DNA from: an uncultured Propionivibrio sp.
GTDB taxonomy: Bacteria; Pseudomonadota; Gammaproteobacteria; Burkholderiales; Rhodocyclaceae
DNA length: 16,735 nucleotides
Assembly (NCBI GenBank): GCA_938040985.1
Contig: CALHZD010000045.1
Location: forward strand, 1-16,735
Reading direction: 5' to 3'
Of this stretch, positions 5,088-13,555 are shown in pieces. The position numbers were made by a program, and so were the translations under genes. Within the stretch, counting starts at the first letter, position 1. Every line of letters begins with the position of its first letter. The notes beneath the pieces were generated by a model that was not told where the DNA came from, did not search any database, and saw only the letters and a program-made list of their open reading frames with translations.

Positions 5088-8000
5088 CTAGTGGCGGTTG
5101 TCTGCCGCACCGCGCGCCTGCCGCACGTGCTGGGCGATAAGCGCAAGCAGTTCTTCTTCCTGATACGGTTTGCCCAGGAAGTTGTTGACGCCGATCTCGA
5201 AAGCGTAGTTGCGGTGTTTTTGCGCCGTGCGAGAGGTAATCATGATGATCGGAATGGCGCGTAACCGTCCGTCGGCGCGGACGTGGCGGGTCAGTTCAAA
5301 ACCGTCCATGCGCGGCATTTCGATATCGACGAGCATGACGTCGGGCGTGGCTTCGACAAGTTGTTCGAGCGCATCGACGCCGTCTTTGGCCGTCAGTACG
5401 TGATAGCCTTCGCGCGCCAGCAGGCGGCCGGTAATCTTGCGTACGGTCAGCGAGTCGTCGACGACCATGACCGTCGGTACGCGCGCTGGCTGCGCTACGG
5501 CGGGGCTTGCCGGCGCGGCGATGGGCGTGTACCGGACGATAGGCGCGCGGGCGCTCAGGGCGACCGGATTGATGATGAGTACGATCTTGCCGTCGCCCAG
5601 CACCGTGGCGCCGTCAATACCAACAACGCGCGCCAGTTGCTCACCGATGTTCTTGACGACGATTTCGTGATTTCCTTCCAGCTCGTCGACCTGTACGGCA
5701 ATGCGTCGCGCGCCGCTGTGCAGCAGCAGCACCCAATACTGGCGGCGTTCTTCGGGCAGCGCCCGGGTGTCGCCGAGCAGATAGGGCAGGAAAGTGAGCG
5801 GGTAGGATTCTCCCTGCCATTTCACCTGACCGTCCCGGTGCATCTGATCGAGCGCGGTGTCCTTGATGTCGAGCGCCTGTTCGATCATCGCCGAGGGAAT
5901 GGCGTAGCTGCGGTTGCCCACCCGTACCAGCAAGGCTTTGGTGACGGCGAGCGTGAGCGGAATGTAGAGCGTAAATTGCGTGCCTTTGCCGCTTTCGCTG
6001 GCGATTTCGATGCGCCCGCCCAGACTCGTAATCTCACTCTTGACCACGTCCATGCCGACGCCGCGGCCGGAAATCTGCGAAACCTGGCGTGCGGTGGAGA
6101 ATCCGGGCAACAGAATCAGTTGCGCCAGCTGGGCCTCGTCAGGCGTTTCATCCTGGCGAATAAGGCCGGATTCGATGGCGCGCGCACGGATGCGTTCAAG
6201 GTTCAGGCCAGCGCCGTCATCAGACAGGCTGACGATGACTTCGTTGCCTTCTTGCCGGAAGGCCAGTGAGATTTCGCCGGTTTCCGCCTTGCCGGCGGCC
6301 TGCCGGATATCCCGTTTCTCGATGCCGTGAGCGATGGAGTTGCGCAGCATGTGTTCGAGCGGCGCGGCGATTTTCTCCAGCACAGTGCGATCGATCTCAA
6401 CCTGGCCGCCGGTGAGTTCGAGACTGACGCGCTTGCCCAGCTCTTTTGAGGTCTGGCGGACGATCCGGTACAGACGGTCGGACAGGCTGCCGGCCTGCAC
6501 CATGCGTACCGACAACAGCTCCTGATGGAGCGTGTGGTTGATACGCGACTGGGCGAGCAGCGCGGCATTGGCGTTGTCGAGGTTGCGCAGCAGGTTCTGT
6601 TGGACGGTGGTGACGTCGTTGACCGACTCGGCCATCATCCGCGTGATTTCCTGGAATTGGGTGAAACGGTCGAATTCGAGCGGGTCGAACTCGGCATGCT
6701 GGGATTGGGCCAGCACATTGCGCGACTGCATCTGCGTTTCGGCCTGAATTTCGATATCGCGCAGCTGGCGGCGCAAACGGATGACGCTTTCCGTCAGGTC
6801 AAGCAGCGAGCCTTTCAGACTGCGCATTTCGCCTTCGATGCGCGTGCGCGTGATCGACAGCTCGCCGGCCTCGTTGACCAAACGGTCGAGCAGATTGGCG
6901 CGCACGCGTAGCGTCGCTTGTCGCCCCTCGCTTTCGGCGGCGGCAGAATGCGGTTCGGGACGGGGCGCCCGTATTGGCGCAGCGGGCTGCGGCGCCGGTA
7001 ACACAGAGGCTGCAGGCGCCTGATCGATGGGCGCAGACACGGCCGGAGATAGCGCGGGCGCGGCCGCGCCTTCCGCCTCGGGTGCTGGCGCCTCCAGGGT
7101 TTCGCCGTGCTGTAGGCGATCAATGATCTGCCGCACATCGTCGAAGACGCTTTCGATTTCGCCAATGACGCTTCGCGCGGCGGGCAGGGTGCGGCTCGCT
7201 TCTTGTACGCGCGATTCGATGGCATGCGTGATTTCGCCGAGATTCATGGCGCCGGCCATGCGGGCGCTGCCCTTCAGCGTATGCAGCAGGCGCGCCAGCA
7301 GTTGCGCGGGCTGGCCGTCTTCCGGAGCGTCGTACCAGATGCGCAGCTGCTCGGAAATGCGTTGTGTCAGATCCTGCGCTTCTTCGAGGAAGATCGGCAG
7401 CAATTGCATGTCGATCTCATCCTGGCGATGAGGCAGCGCAGCAATTGCGGCGGGCAGGATGGGCGCTTCGGCCGGCGCTTCAGGCACGGTGAGCGCGGAT
7501 GGCGTAATGTCGGGCGCTTTCGCCGTTGCTGCCGGCGGCGCCAACGGCGCCGCAAATGTGGCGGGGGATGCGGCAGCGGTGGATGTGGCGGCAGGCGGAA
7601 CAGCGGAGGGCGCAAATACAGGGGGCGCTTGGAAAGTCGTCTGCCTCGCCGGCGCCGGCGTTTTCTCCGAGACTGTGGGAATGTCCTCAATCTCCGGCGC
7701 CACGATGTCTACGGCTTCGACCGCAATGTCTTCCACATCACCGTTGAGTGTCGACGGGATTTCTTCGACGGTGATTTCCGCTTCGTCCGTATCGGCGTCA
7801 AGCGGCGACGGCGCGCCGGAGTCGATCGGGTAAAGTGTGTTCAGCGCGGCGATCAGCGCCTCGGCAGGCCTAAAATCGCGCTTGTTGAACAGGGCATCGA
7901 GCATGGCATCAATGACCTGAACCGCCTGACGGATAAAACCGGGCGCGTCCGGGCTATTGCGCAGCGGCGAATCGTCGCGGCGCAGAAGCGCTTTTTCAAG

Positions 8001-11000
8001 TGCATGGCTTAACTGGTTGAGCGCGTCGATGCCGACGGTGGCGGCAATCCCGGCGAGGGTGTGCGCTGCGCGGTACATTTCGTGCGGTGTCGGCGTCGCG
8101 TCTGCGCGCTCGATATTCGGCAGCTCGCGGTAAAGGGTGGCGAGGTGCGTACTCGATTCCTCGCGGAAAATGCTTAACAGGGCGGCGGGAATATCCGGCC
8201 GGGTCGGTCTGGGCTGCGGTGCAGCCGGCGTCGACACAGCCTGGATTGGCGCGGCGGAAAAATGTTTTTCCGGCGTAAGAGCATGCGTCGGAGCCGCCGT
8301 TTTGAACGTTTGTGGCGCAGTCGGGGCCGTGTGTTCTGCGGCGGAAGGTTTCGGCGCGGCCTTGCCGGTGGCAAGCGCCAGAATGTCGGCGTAGGAAATC
8401 GGCTGGATCTTCGGCGTTGCCGGCGACTCGGCGGAGGGTTGTACTTGTATCTTTGCTGTGGGGGGCGCAGATTCAGGCGCAGCGGGCTGTTCGCCCGGTA
8501 AAGCGATGTCCGGCAGGCTTTCCGGCGTTGCGCGCGTTTCCGGCGGTTTTGCGGCGCGGGAGGAATGCACGCGGGCGAGCGCGCGGGCAATGTTGTCGTC
8601 GTACGAGACCGGAGCAATATGCTGCTGCGGGGCCGGGGCGACATCCGCCTCGGGCGTCGGAATCGGGCGGATCTCGGGGGGCGTCAGGACGGGCGCGGCC
8701 GGCGCTTCGGTGATGTCCAAGGTTTCTTGTTCAGCGGGAAGCTCTGGCATTGCCGGTGTATCCGAAGCTTCTTCGACGGTGATGCCGTCATCGTCCGCAA
8801 AGGCGAGTTCAAAGTCGGCGTCATCTTCCGCTTCGTCGCCAGGCGTCGAAATTTCAATGGTTTCTTCAAGCTCGTCCGGGCCACTGCTTTCGCCGGCGAG
8901 TTCTTGCTGTGCTTCGGGTTCAGGCGACTGGACGGCATCCGGCGCCGCCTGCGGAACGGGAGCTTCCGCGGGGGTAAAGGTGATGGCGTCGTCGGCTTCG
9001 GCCACAACATCGGCGGGCTTGGTGGAATCTTCGGGCGGCTTTTCTACGGGGGGCTCGGCAACATCCGCGGTAGTGAGAGCCGCCGCCTGATCTTCGGTAG
9101 ACCCATCGGTGGCTTGCGTGGAATTTTCGGTAACTGCGGGCGGCGTTTCTACGGGGGCTTCGGTAATGTCAGCGGCAGTGAGAATTGCGGCCCAATCGTC
9201 GACAGGCCCATCGGAGGGCCCCGTGGAGTCTTTGGAACTTGTGGGTGCGGATACAGAGGCAGGCGTTTCTATGGGGGCTTCGGCAACGTCCGCGACCGTG
9301 AGGACAGCAGCGGCCTGATCGGCAGCTTCGGCCTCGGCGCGGTGCTGGTCGATGAAGCTGGTGATGGCGGCAGTGCTCAGCTTTGTGGCGGCTTCGCCCG
9401 GTTTTGCCGCGGCGGCGCTTGGGGTGGCCTTTGCGCCTTCCGGACGGCGCAGCGTCTCGGCCAGTGCGACGAGTGATGCGGTTTCGGGGACGGCTCCTGA
9501 ATGGCTGGCGAGATGTTCGACCCATTCGTCGAAGCAGCCTTTGGCCTGTTCGAGCAGCGCCATCAGGGCGGGCGTCACTTCCTGTTCCTGGCGTAGCCAG
9601 AGATTGAGCGTTTGTTCGATCGCCCAGGCGGTTTCGCCGAGATCCTTGAGGCCGACCATGCGGCCGCTGCCTTTGAGTGTGTGGAAGGCGCGGCGTACCG
9701 TGGTAAGCGCCTCAATGTCATGCGGATGCTGGCGAACGCGCTGTGTATTTTCTCCGACGGTGGCGAGGACTTCGTGGGCTTCTTCGATGAAGATTTCCAG
9801 CAGTTCGGCGTCGATTTCCTCGGCGCTGGCCTGGGAAAGCTGCAAGGTGGCTTCCGAGGGCTGCGGCGTTTTTTCGCCCGGCGTTTGCAGCGAGGCAATC
9901 GCTTCCTGAATTTTCGGCGCAGCCGTCTGGCCTTCGTCAAGTGCGGTCAGCGCCGCGTCGGCCTGGCGGCTAAGCGTTGCATCGGCGACGAGTTCGGCGT
10001 CATCCTTGAGCGCAGTGAGGTTCTGGCGCAGCTCTTCGCGCAACCCGGCATCCTCCGGCTGTTCGAGCAACGCGCCAAGCAGGTTTTGCGCTTCGCGTTT
10101 TTGCTGGACGACTTCCTGTTCGACGGTAAGGCTGCCCAGATCAAGCGCCTCGTCATGTTCTTCATAAACGTCGTCGTGTGCCACTTCGCCGGGTTTTTTC
10201 TGCATCTGCTCGACGAAGGCGGCAAAATCGGTCGCGCCGCCAGGAATAGCGTCGACGTAAAAACCAAGCAGCGACAGTTCGTTGGCGATACGCTGGAAGT
10301 CGCTGTCCTGCGGCACATAGTCGGGCTGTGCGAAACGCTCGGCTTCCTGGTGGCAGGCGCGCAGTGCGCTGACGGCGCCGTCGTGGCCCAAGAGCGTGAG
10401 TGCGTTTTCTGTCTGGTGGAAGATGGCATCCAGCGCAGGTAAGCCGTCGCGCACTTCCGCGTTGCGGAAGAAGGTATCGAGCGCCTGTTCGATTTGGCCG
10501 AGATTACCCTGGATTTCCCGCGCGACCTGGGCGATCAGTAGGCGTTCCTGAGCCTTGCGCGACATTTCGTCAAGCAGCGGGATTTCTGCGTCCGCTTTGG
10601 GCGGCGCACCGGCAAGACAACCGTGGATGCGCGCAACGGTGATGTCGACCTGGTGGGCGAAGTCGTTGCCCAGGTGCGTGAAATTTTCCTGCGCATTCTG
10701 CGCCAGCAGCAGGCCGGTGGCGACTTCCATGGCCAGCGCGTCGGAATGACGCGAAGCGTCCTCGCGTAAGTTGTTGGCGGTGATGGCGAGCGCTTGCGCA
10801 AGTCGCTGGTAATCGGTACGGCCGAGCTGATTGACCAGGCTGGCAATGGCCAGCGCGTGTTCCCGGAAGGGCGGCAGTGCCTGCGGCGCACCGGCGCAAA
10901 ATTTGTTCCATGCGTCTTCCGCAGCGGCAATGGCTTCGTGCAGATGACGGAGAATCGATTCTTGCGCCGCCGAGGTAACGGGCGTTTCTTCAATTTGCAA

Positions 11001-11885
11001 CGCCTCGCGCAACCGATAGGCATGCCGGATCTGCTCGATGGCCGGGTGAGTGCTCTGGCAGACGGCAACGAGATAAAGCAGATCGCGCATCAGGCGTTCG
11101 GCAACGTTTTTCGAGCCTTCGATCATGCGCCGGATTTGCAGGTCGATGCGTGCGCAAACCTGTTTCGCATCGGTCTGCTGGGGCAGCGCGCCTTCGGAGA
11201 GCGCGGTCAGCAACGCCGTGGCCACCCACCAGAAAGCGCGCGCGGAGGCGCTTTCCTGCAGAGCGTCGATATTTTTGACGGCATCCAGCATATCGGCGAT
11301 GCCGTCCCGTTGCTGCGGGGCGCGCAGCCAGGCAAGCAGGCCGCGCTGAAAACGGCCGCGTTCCTGCCGCAGGTGTTCCTGGAAAGCGGTTTCCGGCATT
11401 TTTGCCGCGGGGGACGCCCGATGCGGCGGCCGAACGCTAAGATCGGGAAAGAATAGATCGGCCGGCGAGGGATGTTCGATGCCGCGCGCTTTCTGGGTAG
11501 CTGCGTAGAGCGGGAACAGGCGCAGGGGCTGATTGTTTTGTCCGGCAAGAAGAGCGTCGAGGTAACTGCCGATGCCTTGCAGCCCTTGGTAGGTCAGGGC
11601 GATATTTGCTCTGTTGGCCGCCACTGTGCCGGTTTCCATGGCCTCTAGCAGGGCTTCCAGCGCTTCCGTCAGTTGTCTGACGCCGTCCAGGCCAACGATA
11701 ATGAGCGCGCCTTGCACCTGATGCAGATGGGTGCGGCAGTACTGGATATGCGAGAGGTCGGCGTTGCCGGCGGCAGCGCTTTCCGCATAGGCGTTCAGGG
11801 CGTTGGCGGCCCGTTCCAGGGCCAGGTCGATTTCATTCTTGACCCAGCTCAGCGGGCCGGTATCAAATTCAGTCGAGGCATTCAT
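5088..11885 (-). CDS. chpA: ChpA/PilL hybrid chemotaxis histidine kinase, 2265 residues
   Basis: This is the central kinase of the Pil-Chp system. The first 600 residues are a PilL-type N-terminal region with degenerate Hpt-like helices (THLHQVQGAL at 52-61). Recognisable Hpt domains carry His735 (HTLKGS), His1275 (HTLAGI, the usual Lys replaced by Ala) and His1535 (HTLKGS), joined by long Pro/Ala/Glu-rich linkers (about 815-1228 and 1355-1485). A CheA dimerisation region follows (about 1656-1800). The ATPase domain has HMLRNSIAHG (1845-1854, N-box), DDGAG (1889-1893) and SGRGVGMDVV (1939-1948). A CheW-like domain (about 1980-2110) precedes a receiver with DD2143-2144, phospho-acceptor Asp2187, Thr2217 and Lys2239. 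Length is close to Pseudomonas ChpA. Its ATG overlaps the pilI stop (ATGA). It probably feeds PilG and PilH and is expected to work at the cell pole with pilus machinery. Confidence 0.95.
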   Translation of the reverse strand: MNASTEFDTGPLSWVKNEIDLALERAANALNAYAESAAAGNADLSHIQYCRTHLHQVQGALIIVGLDGVRQLTEALEALLEAMETGTVAANRANIALTYQGLQGIGSYLDALLAGQNNQPLRLFPLYAATQKARGIEHPSPADLFFPDLSVRPPHRASPAAKMPETAFQEHLRQERGRFQRGLLAWLRAPQQRDGIADMLDAVKNIDALQESASARAFWWVATALLTALSEGALPQQTDAKQVCARIDLQIRRMIEGSKNVAERLMRDLLYLVAVCQSTHPAIEQIRHAYRLREALQIEETPVTSAAQESILRHLHEAIAAAEDAWNKFCAGAPQALPPFREHALAIASLVNQLGRTDYQRLAQALAITANNLREDASRHSDALAMEVATGLLLAQNAQENFTHLGNDFAHQVDITVARIHGCLAGAPPKADAEIPLLDEMSRKAQERLLIAQVAREIQGNLGQIEQALDTFFRNAEVRDGLPALDAIFHQTENALTLLGHDGAVSALRACHQEAERFAQPDYVPQDSDFQRIANELSLLGFYVDAIPGGATDFAAFVEQMQKKPGEVAHDDVYEEHDEALDLGSLTVEQEVVQQKREAQNLLGALLEQPEDAGLREELRQNLTALKDDAELVADATLSRQADAALTALDEGQTAAPKIQEAIASLQTPGEKTPQPSEATLQLSQASAEEIDAELLEIFIEEAHEVLATVGENTQRVRQHPHDIEALTTVRRAFHTLKGSGRMVGLKDLGETAWAIEQTLNLWLRQEQEVTPALMALLEQAKGCFDEWVEHLASHSGAVPETASLVALAETLRRPEGAKATPSAAAAKPGEAATKLSTAAITSFIDQHRAEAEAADQAAAVLTVADVAEAPIETPASVSAPTSSKDSTGPSDGPVDDWAAILTAADITEAPVETPPAVTENSTQATDGSTEDQAAALTTADVAEPPVEKPPEDSTKPADVVAEADDAITFTPAEAPVPQAAPDAVQSPEPEAQQELAGESSGPDELEETIEISTPGDEAEDDADFELAFADDDGITVEEASDTPAMPELPAEQETLDITEAPAAPVLTPPEIRPIPTPEADVAPAPQQHIAPVSYDDNIARALARVHSSRAAKPPETRATPESLPDIALPGEQPAAPESAPPTAKIQVQPSAESPATPKIQPISYADILALATGKAAPKPSAAEHTAPTAPQTFKTAAPTHALTPEKHFSAAPIQAVSTPAAPQPRPTRPDIPAALLSIFREESSTHLATLYRELPNIERADATPTPHEMYRAAHTLAGIAATVGIDALNQLSHALEKALLRRDDSPLRNSPDAPGFIRQAVQVIDAMLDALFNKRDFRPAEALIAALNTLYPIDSGAPSPLDADTDEAEITVEEIPSTLNGDVEDIAVEAVDIVAPEIEDIPTVSEKTPAPARQTTFQAPPVFAPSAVPPAATSTAAASPATFAAPLAPPAATAKAPDITPSALTVPEAPAEAPILPAAIAALPHRQDEIDMQLLPIFLEEAQDLTQRISEQLRIWYDAPEDGQPAQLLARLLHTLKGSARMAGAMNLGEITHAIESRVQEASRTLPAARSVIGEIESVFDDVRQIIDRLQHGETLEAPAPEAEGAAAPALSPAVSAPIDQAPAASVLPAPQPAAPIRAPRPEPHSAAAESEGRQATLRVRANLLDRLVNEAGELSITRTRIEGEMRSLKGSLLDLTESVIRLRRQLRDIEIQAETQMQSRNVLAQSQHAEFDPLEFDRFTQFQEITRMMAESVNDVTTVQQNLLRNLDNANAALLAQSRINHTLHQELLSVRMVQAGSLSDRLYRIVRQTSKELGKRVSLELTGGQVEIDRTVLEKIAAPLEHMLRNSIAHGIEKRDIRQAAGKAETGEISLAFRQEGNEVIVSLSDDGAGLNLERIRARAIESGLIRQDETPDEAQLAQLILLPGFSTARQVSQISGRGVGMDVVKSEITSLGGRIEIASESGKGTQFTLYIPLTLAVTKALLVRVGNRSYAIPSAMIEQALDIKDTALDQMHRDGQVKWQGESYPLTFLPYLLGDTRALPEERRQYWVLLLHSGARRIAVQVDELEGNHEIVVKNIGEQLARVVGIDGATVLGDGKIVLIINPVALSARAPIVRYTPIAAPASPAVAQPARVPTVMVVDDSLTVRKITGRLLAREGYHVLTAKDGVDALEQLVEATPDVMLVDIEMPRMDGFELTRHVRADGRLRAIPIIMITSRTAQKHRNYAFEIGVNNFLGKPYQEEELLALIAQHVRQARGAADNRH
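8991..9311 (-). repeat. Threefold tandem repeat inside the ChpA linker
   Basis: Residues about 859-965 repeat the pattern AA-x-LT-x-AD(V/I)(A/T)E(A/P)P(I/V)E(T/K)P three times, beginning at 859, 899 and 934. An acidic/Ser/Thr spacer ending near DDW, EDQ or AEAD follows each. The DNA copies are also similar (GGGGGCTTCGG / GGGGGCTCGG in plus orientation), so this is recent in-frame duplication within a disordered linker. Confidence 0.8.
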
Positions 11886-12403
11886 GATGGGATGCCGATA
11901 TCCATAAAGCGTTCGTCGGCCAGCAGGGCTTCTACCTTGAGCTGCTTCCAGTAACGCCCTTCGCGGTCGGTATAGGCCTGCTGCGCCCAGTCGGGCGGGT
12001 TGCCGTAGTCTTGCTGCGGAGCGGGAGAGAGGTCGTCAATGTTGCGCAGGCCGACGATGCGGTTGACAAGCAGCGCGGCGTTGCAGCCGTGATTTGTGCC
12101 GATCAGCAGCAGGCGCGCGCTGGCGTTATGCGGCGTAGCTTCCTGTCCCTGAAAAACCGAGAAGTCGATGACCGAATACAGGTTGCCGCGAATGTTCGCC
12201 AGCCCCAAAAACCAGGGTTGCGTCAGCGGCACGCCGGTCAATTCAGGGAGCGCCACTACTTCGCCGGAATCGGAAAGGTTGAGCAACCAGTATTCCGATC
12301 CGGAGAGAACGCCAAGTAAACTGGCCGCCCCGCGCTCGCTGGAGGCGGCCAGCCGGTTGGCCAGATAAGACTGAAATTCGCTGAGGGTTCCGCGGTTGGG
12401 CAT
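11882..12403 (-). CDS. pilI: PilI, CheW-like adaptor of the Pil-Chp system
   Basis: This is a 173-residue CheW-domain protein. ALPELTGVPLTQPWFLGLAN followed by IRGNLYSVIDFSVFQG is the diagnostic CheW segment for the family. NRIVGLRNIDDL and the C-terminal YTDREGRYWKQLKVEALL also fit PilI. It should link ChpA to a chemoreceptor. A TTG two codons upstream (12409) could also start it, but ATG at 12403 gives MPNRGTLSEF. Neither start has a clear Shine-Dalgarno. It lies 30 bases after pilH and overlaps chpA by 4 bases. In Pseudomonas the receptor gene pilJ sits between pilI and chpA, and here nothing does. Confidence 0.93.
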   Translation of the reverse strand: MPNRGTLSEFQSYLANRLAASSERGAASLLGVLSGSEYWLLNLSDSGEVVALPELTGVPLTQPWFLGLANIRGNLYSVIDFSVFQGQEATPHNASARLLLIGTNHGCNAALLVNRIVGLRNIDDLSPAPQQDYGNPPDWAQQAYTDREGRYWKQLKVEALLADERFMDIGIPS

Positions 12404-12433
12404 GTGCAAAAATCAATAAAAACGTTGGGCGAT

Positions 12434-12796
12434 TCAGAGGGCAGCGATCTTGCTGAGCAGTTCGGCGCTGTCGACCGGTTTGGTCAGATAGATTAGTGCG
12501 CCTTGACGCAGCCCCCAGATTTTGTCGGTTTCCTGGTTTTTCGATGAGCAAATGATGATAGGAATGTGCTTCGTCTGTTCATTTCTGCTCAGCGTGCGCG
12601 TGGCTTGATAACCATTGAGGCCAGGCATGACGACGTCCATCAGAATCAGGTCGGGAAGTTCGCTGTATGCCCGGGCGACGCCTTCTTCGCCGTTTTCTGC
12701 CGTGATGACCTGATAACCGCTGCGATTGAGAATTTCCGTAAGGATGTAGCGCTCGGTGGGCGAGTCGTCGATGATCAAAATTTTTTTTACGGGCAT
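12434..12796 (-). CDS. pilH: PilH, single-domain response regulator
   Basis: This 120-residue CheY-like receiver has no output domain. The acidic pair is Asp10-Asp11 (ILIIDDSPTER), the phospho-acceptor is Asp54 (LILMDVVMPGLNGYQATR), the switch Ser is at 84-85 and the conserved Lys106 lies in LTKP. In the Pil-Chp system PilH tends to oppose PilG output, by favouring pilus retraction or acting as a phosphate sink. I assign PilH over PilG by order (second in the operon) and by its VVMPGLNGYQATR and GLRQGA signatures. GGAG sits about 8 bases before the ATG. The 106-base gap back to pilG contains no gene and only AT-rich sequence (12860-12895) that might hold a weak internal promoter. Confidence 0.93.
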   Translation of the reverse strand: MPVKKILIIDDSPTERYILTEILNRSGYQVITAENGEEGVARAYSELPDLILMDVVMPGLNGYQATRTLSRNEQTKHIPIIICSSKNQETDKIWGLRQGALIYLTKPVDSAELLSKIAAL

Positions 12797-12902
12797 ACGT
12801 GACTCCAGAAACGTGCTTGTGTGCTTGTGCCGGTGAGATGGGTCAATAAATACGGGGCTGTGCGGATATTTAGGATAATTAAATTGAATGTTTTCTATAG
12901 GT

Positions 12903-13298
12903 TTAGGCGGCCTGGGCGGTAAAGGCGGCGACCGATTGCAGAAGGCTGTCTTTCGTGAAGGGTTTGGTCAGATATTCGTCGGAGCCGACCATGCGCCCGC
13001 GCGCCCGGTCAAACAGCCCGTCCTTGGAAGACAGCATGATGACGGGCGTATTTCTAAAACGCGGATTTTTCTTGATCAGCGCGCACGTCTGATAGCCATC
13101 AAGGCGCGGCATCATGATGTCGCAGAAAATGACGTTAGGGCGGTGATCGGCGATTTTCGCCAGTGCGTCGAAGCCATCTTCTGCAAGTACGACCTGATAA
13201 CCCGACTGCACCAGAAAAATTTCAGCGCTGCGACGAATCGTATTGCTGTCGTCAACAATCATGACTTTGACGTCACTCGGATTCAAGGCTTCTGCCAA
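12903..13298 (-). CDS. pilG: PilG, single-domain response regulator
   Basis: This receiver-only protein of 131 residues is the first gene of the Pil-Chp operon. KVMIVDDSNTIRRSAEIFL is highly characteristic of PilG. The phospho-acceptor Asp lies in VIFCDIMMPRLDGYQTC, the Ser in IMLSSKDGLFDRARG and the Lys in YLTKPF. PilG is expected to promote pilus extension when phosphorylated by ChpA. The frame is open back to 13388, but the first 30 extra residues do not look like PilG. The best start is a TTG at 13298 with GGAG 7 bases upstream, giving MAEALNPSDVKVMIVDD. No ATG exists between 13388 and the receiver core, where the ATG of VMIVDD is too late. The start is therefore inferred. Confidence 0.92.
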   Translation of the reverse strand: MAEALNPSDVKVMIVDDSNTIRRSAEIFLVQSGYQVVLAEDGFDALAKIADHRPNVIFCDIMMPRLDGYQTCALIKKNPRFRNTPVIMLSSKDGLFDRARGRMVGSDEYLTKPFTKDSLLQSVAAFTAQAA

Positions 13299-13305
13299 TT
13301 TTTTG

Positions 13306-13309
13306 CTCC
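13306..13309 (-). promoter_or_regulatory. Shine-Dalgarno supporting a TTG start for pilG
   Basis: GGAG on the minus strand, 7 bases before the TTG at 13298. It decides the start against the longer frame at 13388, which has no comparable site. Confidence 0.5.
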
Positions 13310-13509
13310 AAGATTTCCTCGCGCTGCCCAATACGGACGCGCAGCATTGTTTTATGTGCGGATACTGCTGTATGACACTATACAACACAACGCAGGCAGA
13401 TAAAACATTGTATGCCTATCGGTTGATTGTAGGCGATGAGCGGATTGGCGTTATCTGGCGTCTCTTGGATGAAGCGGGCTGCTCCGGCGGAGCGCAGGTT
13501 CGTTTCGGG

Positions 13510-13515
13510 TAGAAT
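13510..13515 (+). promoter_or_regulatory. Candidate -10 box of hemL
   Basis: TAGAAT lies 40 bases before the hemL ATG, giving a short leader. No matching -35 is visible 16-18 bases upstream, where the sequence is GC-rich. An activator or another promoter may be used. Confidence 0.3.
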
Positions 13516-13555
13516 CGTTGCAATGAATTTCTGCAATTTTTAAAGGAGCGCCGCC

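Larger units (their letters stand above)
13299..13555. promoter_or_regulatory. Divergent pilG / hemL intergenic region
   Basis: These 257 bases must hold the promoters of both units. For pilG, TATAGT on the minus strand (13377-13382) is a fair -10, but the hexamer 17 bases further up (TTTTAT, 13400-13405) is a poor -35. For hemL see the separate entry. An AT-rich core spans about 13345-13430. I see no clear operator. Many relatives have a rubredoxin gene upstream of pilG, and none is present here. Confidence 0.5.

Noticed and set aside
8565..9476. Long plus-strand open frame of about 300 codons opposite chpA, rich in Gly/Arg/Phe
   Set aside because: It is the antisense shadow of the Ala/Pro-rich chpA linker in GC-rich DNA. 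It has low-complexity composition and matches no family I know.
13299..13388. Extra 30 residues at the PilG N-terminus
   Set aside because: The extension has no recognisable sequence, overlaps the likely promoter region and lacks a Shine-Dalgarno.
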